A DNA stretch of 22,024 nucleotides from Clostridia bacterium. Its GTDB lineage: Bacteria > Bacillota_A > Clostridia > Monoglobales > Monoglobaceae. Positions 1 through 6,263 of this stretch are shown here, one piece after another; positions within the stretch are counted from its first letter, which is position 1, and each line of letters starts with the position of its first letter. The stretch spans positions 1-22,024 of the forward strand of contig JAFSDQ010000005.1 in the NCBI GenBank assembly GCA_017436135.1, in the 5' to 3' direction. A program made the translations under genes and the position numbers. The notes beneath the pieces are model-generated. The model saw nothing but the letters and a program-made list of their open reading frames with translations, was not told where the DNA came from and made no database searches.

Positions 1-37
1 TATTTTGCAATCTCCTCCCGTCACGCTTTGCGTGCCA

Positions 38-67
38 CCCTCCTCAATGAGGAGGGCTCATTTGCGC
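38..67. repeat. Dispersed repeat, copy 1 (direct repeat with 579-608)
   Basis: A 30-base sequence that recurs at 579-608 with one mismatch (29/30 identical). It contains a small hairpin of the form CCCTCCTC-loop-GAGGAGGG. Just upstream, at 22-34, is a second hairpin (CACGC-TTT-GCGTG). Together with its downstream copy it brackets the small ORF at 105-221 and the hairpin element at 329-470. It is a non-coding intergenic repeat; its function is unknown. Confidence 0.75.
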
Positions 68-68
68 C

Positions 69-95
69 GTAGGGGAGGGGCAAGATCCCCCCTAC
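69..95. repeat. GTAGGGG-type hairpin repeat (half element)
   Basis: The sequence begins GTAGGGG, has a G-rich arm, then an AAG-containing loop, and ends in a C-rich arm closing with CCCCTAC. Close relatives lie at 4443-4473, 5640-5670 and 11337-11361. It fits a family of short palindromic intergenic repeats in this genome. Confidence 0.55.
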
Positions 96-104
96 AAAAT
101 AAAA

Positions 105-221
105 TCATTTATCATCTGCTTCAATAACTTTTTGTTCTGCCTCGATTTGTATTTCTTTGAGCATCTCAATTATATCTGTTATTTTATTAAACAGATTTAA
201 ATAGAGTTCCTTGTAATCCAT
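105..221 (-). CDS. Small hypothetical protein, 38 aa
   Basis: The ORF starts MDYKELYLNLFNKITDII and ends in a lysine/acidic stretch (EADDK), stop TGA. It is too short for most gene callers. A good ribosome site (GAAAGGAGA) sits about 8 bases before the ATG, which is the main support for translation. The composition (many I, L, K, E) predicts one amphipathic helix or short coiled coil, with no signal peptide or membrane segment. I have a general impression that tiny acidic/helical proteins of this kind occur as orphans in Clostridia, but I cannot name a family. It lies between two copies of a 30-base repeat and directly downstream (on its own strand) of the hairpin element at 329-470, so it may travel with that element. 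Function unknown. Confidence 0.55.
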   Translation of the reverse strand: MDYKELYLNLFNKITDIIEMLKEIQIEAEQKVIEADDK

Positions 222-328
222 ATTAACTTTTTCTCCTTTCGTTTAAAATGAAGGAGTTTACGTAAATTCCAATTAAAAAAGCGCGCCAACCGAGATTGAC
301 ACGCCGAAAAATGCAAATCCCGATTGTT

Positions 329-470
329 GTCACACAAAACCTTACAAAAATCCCTTTTGAGATTCCCAGCAAGGTGGAATTTGCATTTTTGCCAAATTCA
401 CTACTGGGAATTTTCAAAAAGACATAGCAATGCTATGGGACAAGGGTTATTTTATAAAGTTTTGTGTGAC
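329..470. repeat. Large imperfect hairpin (MITE-like) element
   Basis: The outer arms are GTCACACAAAACCTTAC at the left and ATAAAGTTTTGTGTGAC at the right. The complementarity continues inward: TTGAGATTCCCAGC pairs with GGGAATTTTCAA, and GGAATTTGC pairs with GCCAAATTC. The tip is near 385-391. The right arm carries an extra small stem-loop (CATAGCAATGCTATG, 422-436). No ORF inside looks real. A palindromic element about 142 bases long without a transposase is what a miniature inverted-repeat element looks like, but other copies would be needed to prove mobility. Confidence 0.6.
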
Positions 471-578
471 TATTGTATAATACCATATTTTTCCAATTTT
501 GTAAAGGGTTTTTTGACAAAATTTAAAAATATTTATATTTTATGGAATAACATAACATTGCAGGCTTTGGTATAGCCT

Positions 579-608
579 CCCTCCTCAAAGAGGAGGGCTC
601 ATTTGCGC
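579..608. repeat. Dispersed repeat, copy 2 (direct repeat with 38-67)
   Basis: It matches 38-67 at 29 of 30 positions, with the same CCTCCTC/GAGGAGG hairpin and the same tail (GGCTCATTTGCGC). It is followed by a second GC-rich hairpin (GCGGG/CCCGC, about 606-623). It lies just upstream of the ABC transporter promoter. Confidence 0.75.
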
Positions 609-677
609 GGGGGTTCCATCCCGCATTCCGCACATATTTTTTATTTTTAAATTTTTGTTAATAATGGTGTATAATGG

Positions 678-706
678 TTGAAAAATGAAATTGGTAGTAT
701 TATAAT
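678..706 (+). promoter_or_regulatory. Sigma-A promoter of the ABC exporter operon
   Basis: The -35 TTGAAA (678-683) and the -10 TATAAT (701-706) are separated by exactly 17 bases. Transcription should start near 713, giving a leader of about 30 bases. The ribosome site AAGGAGA (732-738) sits 6 bases before the ATG at 745. Confidence 0.8.
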
Positions 707-744
707 TATAATAGAGAAATATTGAGCAAAAAAGGAGAAACAAA

Positions 745-2469
745 ATGGGAAAGTTATTATCTCTTTTAAAGGGAAAATATCTGATTATGGCTATACTTAC
801 GCCGCTTTTGATGATAGGAGAGGTATTGATGGAAACCACAATACCCCGAATAATGGCGGAGCTTGTGGATGTGGGAATACAAAATCAGGATATTCAATAT
901 GTTGTACGAGGCGGATTTCTTATGGTAGGAATGTCCCTTGTTTCCATGCTTTTCGGGGCGGGGGCAGGGCGAACCGTTTCTGTTGCAGCAATGGGCTTTT
1001 CATCAGAGGTAAGGCGGGCTATGTTCAATAAAATTCAGGAGTTCTCCTTTGCCAACGTGGATAAGTTCAGTACATCATCATTGGTGACCAGAATGACAAC
1101 TGACGTAAATAATTTACAGAACGCATTTATGATGGTAATTCGCTCTATGTTCCGCGCGCCTGTTATGCTGATTTCTGCATCTGTTATGGCTTTTTCCATA
1201 AATGCAAGGCTTGCTGTAATCTTTCTTGTGGCAGTTCCTGTTTTGGGGATTTTTCTTGCGTTTATTATGACAAAGGCACACCCGAGATTTCAGAAAATGT
1301 TGAAAAAATATGATAAGCTTAACTCCAGAGTTCAGGAAAGCTTAATCGGTATCAGGGTTGTAAAAGCCTTTGTCCGTGGAGATTTTGAAAGAGAAGGCTT
1401 TAATCAGACTGCAGAGGATGCAATGAATGCACAGATTCGGGCAGAAAAGCTTGTAATGTTCAACATGCCCGTTATGCAGATGATAGTTTATATATGCACA
1501 CTTCTTGTGCTGTGGTTTGGGGGACGCTTTATTATAGGCGGTTCTATGGAAACAGGTGGTCTTATAAGCTTTATTACCTATACCACACAGATTTTAATGT
1601 CCCTTATGATGATGTCAATGTCCCTTTTGATGATAGTAATTTCAAGGGCATCAATTACAAGAATTATAGAGGTTATGAACGAAACTCCCGACATTCCCGA
1701 TAATGCCCCGCAGGAAAATCAGGTGGCAGACGGCTCTATTATATTCAAAGATGTAAATTTCAGCTATAGCGGAGATGAGTCAAACTGTACCTTGCAAAAC
1801 ATAAACCTTGAAATAAAGTCAGGAGAAACAGTTGGAATTATTGGCGGTACAGGAAGTGCAAAAACCACCCTTGTTAACCTTATTCCAAGGTTTTACGAGG
1901 TTACAACGGGAAGCCTTTTGGTGGGCGGCAGGGACGTCAGGGAATATACCCAGGAAAATCTTCGCTCGGCAGTGGCAATGGTTTTGCAGAATAATCTGCT
2001 CTTCAGCGGAACAATTAAAGAAAACCTTCGTTGGGGCAATACAGATGCAACTGATGAGGAAATTGTTGCGGCAGCTGTTGCGGCACAGGCGGACGAATTT
2101 ATTCGCTCTTTCCCCCAGGGCTACGATACCGACCTGAACCAGGGGGGCGTTAACGTTTCGGGGGGACAGAAGCAAAGACTTTGTATAGCAAGAGCCCTTG
2201 TGAAAAAGCCTAAAATTATAATCCTTGATGACAGTACAAGCGCTGTTGATACAGCAACAGATATAAAAATCCGTGAAGCCTTTAAACGGGACCTGTCAGA
2301 TACCACAACTATAATAATCGCCCAGAGAATTGCCTCTGTCTGTGAGGCGGATAAAATTATTGTAATGGATAACGGCAGAATTGATGCCGTGGGTACCCAT
2401 GACGAACTGATAAAGACTAACGAGATATACAGGGAAGTATATGAATCTCAACAAAAGGGGGTGGCATAA
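745..2469 (+). CDS. ABC exporter subunit with degenerate ATPase site (YheI/BmrC-like), 574 aa
   Basis: A half-size ABC exporter: an N-terminal six-helix membrane domain (about residues 1-310) followed by a nucleotide-binding domain (about 335-570). Visible motifs are Walker A GGTGSAKT (367-374), signature VSGGQ (471-475), Walker B ending LDDS, and the H-loop region IAQR. The catalytic Glu after Walker B is Asp (D496) and the switch His is Gln (Q527). The last Gly of Walker A is Ala, a variant I recall from this subfamily. Such losses mark the degenerate-site partner in heterodimeric exporters like B. subtilis BmrC/BmrD. Its signature motif is intact, so it should complete the active site of the partner encoded immediately downstream. 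The substrate cannot be read from the sequence; drugs, lipids or peptides are possible. Start chosen by the good ribosome site and promoter. Confidence 0.93.
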   Translation: MGKLLSLLKGKYLIMAILTPLLMIGEVLMETTIPRIMAELVDVGIQNQDIQYVVRGGFLMVGMSLVSMLFGAGAGRTVSVAAMGFSSEVRRAMFNKIQEFSFANVDKFSTSSLVTRMTTDVNNLQNAFMMVIRSMFRAPVMLISASVMAFSINARLAVIFLVAVPVLGIFLAFIMTKAHPRFQKMLKKYDKLNSRVQESLIGIRVVKAFVRGDFEREGFNQTAEDAMNAQIRAEKLVMFNMPVMQMIVYICTLLVLWFGGRFIIGGSMETGGLISFITYTTQILMSLMMMSMSLLMIVISRASITRIIEVMNETPDIPDNAPQENQVADGSIIFKDVNFSYSGDESNCTLQNINLEIKSGETVGIIGGTGSAKTTLVNLIPRFYEVTTGSLLVGGRDVREYTQENLRSAVAMVLQNNLLFSGTIKENLRWGNTDATDEEIVAAAVAAQADEFIRSFPQGYDTDLNQGGVNVSGGQKQRLCIARALVKKPKIIILDDSTSAVDTATDIKIREAFKRDLSDTTTIIIAQRIASVCEADKIIVMDNGRIDAVGTHDELIKTNEIYREVYESQQKGVA

Positions 2470-4380
2470 ATGCCTCCGGGACCAAGAAATATTCCTATGA
2501 AAAAACCGAAGAACGCAAAAAAGACTATAGGCAGAATTGCTCAATATCTGGGAAAGCATAAGATAAAGCTGGTTGCAGTTGCCATTCTTGTTGTTGTAAG
2601 CTCTCTCGCCTCTGTTGCAGGAACATACTTCTTAAAACCTATAATTGATGACTATATTGTTCCTCTTATAGGGAAAGAAAACCCTGATTTTTCAGGGCTT
2701 GCGGGGATTGTCCTCCTACTTGGCGCAATTTATGTTGCAGGGGCAGTTTCTTCTTATGCTTACAACCGAATCATGCTGACGGTTTCGGCAGACTCTCTGT
2801 TCCGAATGAGGAAGGATATGTTTGACCACATGCAAAAGCTTCCCATCAGATACTTTGACACCCATACCCACGGAGATGTAATGAGCAGATACACCAACGA
2901 TATTGACACCTTGCGCAATATGATGACAAACAGTGTTCCTCACCTTATTTCCTCGGTTATCACAGTGGTCAGCGTATTTGTTATGATGCTGGTGCTAAAC
3001 ATTCCTCTTACCGCCCTTGTAATATTGATTATGTTTATTATATTTAAGGTTACAACGGCTGTGGGAAAAAGAAGTGCCAACTATTACCGCAAACAGCAAA
3101 AGTGTCTGGGTGCAGTAAACGGATATATTGAAGAAATCGTAGAGGGACAAAAGGTTGTAAAAGCCTTTTCTCACGAAAACGAGAGCAAAAAAACCTTTGC
3201 AGAGCTTAATGACCGGCTTCGTTCTGCGGCAACGGATGCAAACACCTTTGCAAGTATCCTTATGCCCATAATGAACAACCTCTCCTATTTTCACTATGCC
3301 CTGACAGCGGTGGTAGGTGCAACAATGACTATTCTTACAGGTCAAAGAGAAATGGGAATTTTTTCCTTGGGCCTGGGCTCTCTTGTATCATTTTTGCAGT
3401 ACACAAGAAGCTTTTCCCGTCCTCTTACCGAGCTGTCACAACAGTTTAATACTCTTTTAAACGCTCTTGCAGGGGCAGAGAGAATCTTTGAGCTTATGGA
3501 CGTAGAGCCGGAGGTTGATGACGGCTATGTCACTATGGTTAATGCAAAGAAAGATGAAGACGGAAACCTTGTTGAAACAGAGGAAAAAACAGGTATTTAT
3601 GCATGGCGCCACCCTCACACAGACGGAAGCCTTACCTATACCCGTGTTTTGGGCAAGGTGGAGTTTGAAAACGTAGAGTTTGGTTACAAGCCTGATAAAA
3701 TTGTTCTTCGGGGAGTTTCTCTTGTTGCACAGCCTGGGCAGAAAATTGCTTTTGTCGGCTCCACAGGTGCAGGGAAAACAACCATTACAAATCTTATAAA
3801 CAGGTTTTATGATGTTCCTGACGGAAAAATCCGTTATGACGGAATAAATATAAACAAAATAAAAAAGGACGATTTACGCCGTTCTATGTCTATGGTTTTG
3901 CAGGATACCCATTTGTTTACAGGTACAGTAATGGATAATATTCGTTATGGTCGCCTTGATGCCACAGACGAAGAAGTTATAGCTGCTGCAAAATTGGCAA
4001 ATGCCCATTGGTTTATAGAGCATCTGCCCCAGGGCTACAACACAATGCTCACAAGAGACGGAGGAAACTTGAGTCAGGGACAGCGACAGCTTCTTGCAAT
4101 TGCCAGGGCGGCGGTTGCAGACCCCCCTGTTCTTATTCTTGACGAGGCAACAAGCTCTATCGACACAAGAACGGAAGCCTTAATAGAAAAGGGAATGGAT
4201 AGCCTGATGGAGGGCAGAACAGTTTTTGTAATTGCCCACAGATTGTCAACGGTAAAAAATTCCCAGGCAATTATGGTTCTTGAAAACGGAGAAATTATAG
4301 AGCGTGGAAATCATGAGGACCTTGTGGCACAAAAAGGTAAATATTATCAGCTGTATACAGGAATGTTTGAATTAAGCTAA
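2470..4380 (+). CDS. ABC exporter subunit with consensus ATPase site (YheH/BmrD-like), 636 aa
   Basis: Partner half-transporter. The stop of the upstream gene abuts this ATG directly, so the two are one operon and probably translationally coupled; the only ribosome site is a G-rich run (AAAGGGGG) just inside the upstream gene. The membrane domain covers about residues 20-340 and the nucleotide-binding domain about 395-630. Motifs are complete: Walker A GSTGAGKT (430-437), signature LSQGQ (534-538), Walker B LDEATS with catalytic E559, and switch H590. A charged insert of about 50 residues (about 350-400) lies between the two domains, as in the longer BmrD/YheH-type subunit. Together the two proteins should form a heterodimer in the membrane with one active and one degenerate ATP site. 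A later start near 2500 is possible but has no better ribosome site. Confidence 0.93.
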   Translation: MPPGPRNIPMKKPKNAKKTIGRIAQYLGKHKIKLVAVAILVVVSSLASVAGTYFLKPIIDDYIVPLIGKENPDFSGLAGIVLLLGAIYVAGAVSSYAYNRIMLTVSADSLFRMRKDMFDHMQKLPIRYFDTHTHGDVMSRYTNDIDTLRNMMTNSVPHLISSVITVVSVFVMMLVLNIPLTALVILIMFIIFKVTTAVGKRSANYYRKQQKCLGAVNGYIEEIVEGQKVVKAFSHENESKKTFAELNDRLRSAATDANTFASILMPIMNNLSYFHYALTAVVGATMTILTGQREMGIFSLGLGSLVSFLQYTRSFSRPLTELSQQFNTLLNALAGAERIFELMDVEPEVDDGYVTMVNAKKDEDGNLVETEEKTGIYAWRHPHTDGSLTYTRVLGKVEFENVEFGYKPDKIVLRGVSLVAQPGQKIAFVGSTGAGKTTITNLINRFYDVPDGKIRYDGININKIKKDDLRRSMSMVLQDTHLFTGTVMDNIRYGRLDATDEEVIAAAKLANAHWFIEHLPQGYNTMLTRDGGNLSQGQRQLLAIARAAVADPPVLILDEATSSIDTRTEALIEKGMDSLMEGRTVFVIAHRLSTVKNSQAIMVLENGEIIERGNHEDLVAQKGKYYQLYTGMFELS

Positions 4381-4391
4381 ATCTGGCAAAG

Positions 4392-4414
4392 GGGCGGAGG
4401 TAGAACCTCCGCCC
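4392..4414 (+). terminator. Hairpin terminator after the ABC operon
   Basis: A perfect 10-bp GC-rich stem (GGGCGGAGGT / ACCTCCGCCC) with a 3-base loop, 11 bases after the stop codon. The following T-run is poor (TTATGAT), so it may act as an RNA-stabilising end or a weak terminator. Confidence 0.6.
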
Positions 4415-4442
4415 TTATGATATCCTATGGAATCACCCCCAT

Positions 4443-4473
4443 ACCCTGTAGGGGAGGGGCAAGATTCCCCGCA
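4443..4473. repeat. GTAGGGG-type repeat, copy identical to 5640-5670
   Basis: A 31-base sequence (starts ACCCTGTAGGGG, ends TTCCCCGCA) that recurs exactly at 5640-5670. It forms a GGGG...CCCC hairpin. It is directly followed by a 14-bp perfect inverted repeat (4474-4487 with 4542-4555), so the non-coding interval 4443-4590 appears to be a composite of palindromic repeats rather than a gene. Confidence 0.7.
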
Positions 4474-4555
4474 GCAAATCAAATTTGGCGACATTACCGC
4501 AGGGGATGGCCAGGATTTGGGTACGGCACATTGTTAAAAGGCAAATTTGATTTGC
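4474..4555. repeat. 14-bp perfect inverted repeat
   Basis: The arms GCAAATCAAATTTG (4474-4487) and CAAATTTGATTTGC (4542-4555) are perfectly complementary and enclose 54 bases. The short overlapping reading frames here have no ribosome sites and look spurious. Confidence 0.65.
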
Positions 4556-4688
4556 GAATTCCCTGTCTCCAGCGCAAGCGGGTCCCCAAAAAGCAATATT
4601 TTACCAAAACAAAGTAATATAAACCATTTACAACCAAAGAAAAAAGCCTTAAAATTATTATAAAAAAATCATAAGGAGGAATTGTACA

Positions 4689-5531
4689 ATGTATCAATTT
4701 CCTATTGGCGTAATTATGGATTGTTTCAAATTAGAAACTCAAGCAGCAATCGAAAAAGCAGCCGCTATCGGTGCAAAGGGTATTCAGATGTACGCAACCC
4801 AGGGGGAGCATTCTCCCGAGAATATGACTCCCGGAAAAATTAAAGAGCTTCTTGATATGATGAAGTCAAACGGACTGGTATTTTCTGCTCTTTGCGGAGA
4901 TTTGGGCAGGGGCTTTGGCAATCCCGAGCTTAATCCTGAATTGATTGAAAAATCAAAACGCATTATAGATTTGGCAAAGGAACTGGAAACAGATGTTGTT
5001 ACAACACACATTGGAGTTGTTCCCGAGGATAAGAACCATGAGAGATATAAAATAATGCAGGAAGCCTGCTTCGAGCTTTCGAGATACGCAGATTCAATCG
5101 GCTCTCACTTTGCTATCGAAACAGGACCTGAAACTTCCTTAACGTTAAAGGGCTTTCTTGACAGCCTTGACTCCACAGGAGTTGCAGTAAACCTTGACCC
5201 TGCAAACCTTGCAATGGTTACAGGTGATGACCCTGTTGCGGCAGTATATAACCTTAAGGATTACATAGTGCATACCCACGCAAAGGACGGGGTTAAGCTT
5301 CGGGAGAACAATCCCGAGATTGTTTATGGTATTACAACAGGTGAGGTTCCCGAAGGACCCGGATTTAAAGAGGTTCCTCTGGGCGAGGGTGCAGTACCAT
5401 TCCCGAAATACCTTGCGGCACTTGAAGAGATTGGCTATCGTGGTTTCCTTACAATAGAGAGAGAGGTCGGTGACGACCCGGTGGGCGACATTGTGCTTGC
5501 GGCAGATTTCTTAAGAGCGAATATGAAATAA
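4689..5531 (+). CDS. Sugar phosphate isomerase/epimerase (xylose isomerase-like TIM barrel), 280 aa
   Basis: A cytoplasmic protein of the AP-endonuclease-2/xylose isomerase-like barrel superfamily, which isomerises or epimerises keto sugars using a bound divalent metal. Likely metal ligands are E144 (in AIETGPE), D170 (in NLDPANL), H195/H197 (in HTHAKDG) and E257 (in TIERE). The C-terminal stretch GEGAVPFPKYLAALEEIGY is typical of the family, and the length is normal. The ribosome site AAGGAGG (4674-4680) sits 8 bases before the ATG. The gene stands alone between the ABC terminator and its own strong terminator. Family members include inosose, tagatose and hydroxypyruvate-type enzymes; the substrate cannot be chosen from this sequence and there is no neighbouring sugar operon to help. 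Confidence 0.88.
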   Translation: MYQFPIGVIMDCFKLETQAAIEKAAAIGAKGIQMYATQGEHSPENMTPGKIKELLDMMKSNGLVFSALCGDLGRGFGNPELNPELIEKSKRIIDLAKELETDVVTTHIGVVPEDKNHERYKIMQEACFELSRYADSIGSHFAIETGPETSLTLKGFLDSLDSTGVAVNLDPANLAMVTGDDPVAAVYNLKDYIVHTHAKDGVKLRENNPEIVYGITTGEVPEGPGFKEVPLGEGAVPFPKYLAALEEIGYRGFLTIEREVGDDPVGDIVLAADFLRANMK

Positions 5532-5536
5532 TAATG

Positions 5537-5568
5537 AACGGCGACTGCGACAGCAGCCGCCGTTTTTT
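5537..5568 (+). terminator. Intrinsic terminator of the isomerase gene
   Basis: The stem AACGGCG / CGCCGTT extends, after one mismatch, with CTGC / GCAG. It has a 4-base loop and is followed by six T residues (5563-5568). It starts 6 bases after the stop codon. Confidence 0.88.
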
Positions 5569-5595
5569 ACGAAATCAGCAAAATTTGTAGGGTTC

Positions 5596-5760
5596 TGCGG
5601 TTTCCGACAAACCGCAGCAAACCGCAAATTATGAGCCCCACCCTGTAGGGGAGGGGCAAGATTCCCCGCAAAACTCCTGCGGAATACAGGGGTTTTAAAG
5701 GGGCAACGCCCCTTTATCCAAGTCGGCAAAGCCGACGCAGGCGGCGCTCGGGTGGGCGAG
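5596..5760. repeat. Cluster of GC-rich hairpin repeats
   Basis: A gene-free stretch with a chain of palindromes: TGCGGTTT/AAACCGCA (5596-5616); the GTAGGGG-type repeat (5640-5670, identical over 31 bases to 4443-4473); AAAGGGGC/GCCCCTTT (about 5698-5715); GTCGGC/GCCGAC; and GCGCTCG/CGAGCGC. A minus-strand frame across it has repeat-driven composition and no family resemblance, so I do not call a gene. From 5780 to about 5895 the sequence is AT-rich with nothing else recognisable. Confidence 0.6.
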
Positions 5761-5898
5761 CGCAACTGGGCAAGGCAAAAAACGCAATTACATATCCTTA
5801 TATTTCCCTCCTTTTCCACTATATAATGTGGTTGAAAAAATTTTGAAACACAACCATAAATTTTATTTAAAAAAAATAAAAATTTTTTGAAAAAACTA

Positions 5899-5927
5899 TT
5901 GAAAATTTGTGTTTTATGTATTATAAT
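5899..5927 (+). promoter_or_regulatory. Sigma-A promoter of the dockerin-protein gene
   Basis: The -35 TTGAAA (5899-5904) and -10 TATAAT (5922-5927) are spaced by exactly 17 bases. A start near 5934 would give an unusually long leader of about 330 bases before the ATG at 6264. Confidence 0.8.
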
Positions 5928-5956
5928 ATGTGATGTATAAGTGAAAATTTATTAAA

Positions 5957-6132
5957 ATACGGCGTGTTGTATCTGTGTAGCCGCTTTGTTTGTGTTGCTT
6001 TTTGTTTGTAAAAATTACCTTGCCAACCTGGTAGGCATGGGGTCACAGGGGACGGCGAAAAAATCAAAAAATTTTACAAACACACAAAGATACAAACAAG
6101 GGTGTATCCCACTTACAACAAGGACTCCGTAT
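5957..6132 (+). promoter_or_regulatory. Long imperfect inverted repeat in the mRNA leader
   Basis: The left arm (5957-6016) begins ATACGGCG and ends TTTGTTTGTAAAAATT. The right arm (6070-6132) begins AATTTTACAAACACACAAAG and ends CTCCGTAT. The arms are complementary with several gaps over about 60 bases each. The loop is GC-rich and contains GGGGTCACAGGGGACGGCG. It lies downstream of the predicted start site, so it would fold in the transcript. It may be a structured leader or an inserted palindromic element; it matches no riboswitch class I recognise. Confidence 0.6.
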
Positions 6133-6151
6133 TATTCACATAATTATTAAG

Positions 6152-6160
6152 GAAAGGAGG
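6152..6160 (+). promoter_or_regulatory. STAB-SD-like GAAAGGAGG in the leader
   Basis: A perfect Shine-Dalgarno sequence about 100 bases upstream of the real ribosome site. It has no ATG at usable distance; the nearest TTG is about 16 bases away and opens only 20 codons. The same nonamer is known as the STAB-SD in the Bacillus cry3A leader, where ribosome binding protects the mRNA. Here it is followed by small hairpins (ACAAG/CTTGT, about 6168-6185, and CCGCG/CGCGG, about 6203-6219). Confidence 0.5.
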
Positions 6161-6263
6161 AATCCTTACAAGCTAATTGCCTTGTGGTAAGAAACAACAA
6201 ATCCGCGATAACCACGCGGTAGAAATTAAGAGAAGTTAGTTTTATAGTAGGAGGATGATAAAT

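Noticed and set aside
223..417. 64-aa minus-strand frame upstream of the tiny ORF
   Set aside because: It crosses the hairpin element, has no clear ribosome site, and ends on the ribosome site of the 38-aa ORF; the composition follows the palindrome.
1819..2175. 118-aa minus-strand frame within the first ABC gene
   Set aside because: It is antisense to the highly conserved nucleotide-binding domain and has no family features, so it is a shadow frame.
5511..5819. 102-aa minus-strand frame over the GC-rich repeats
   Set aside because: It reads through the isomerase terminator and dispersed hairpin repeats; the Pro/Arg/Cys-rich composition is that of translated repeat DNA.
6177..6239. Possible 20-codon leader peptide (TTG start) after the upstream GAAAGGAGG
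   Set aside because: Spacing from the Shine-Dalgarno is too long (about 16 bases), the start codon is weak, and there is no run of regulatory codons; kept only as an alternative in the STAB-SD finding.
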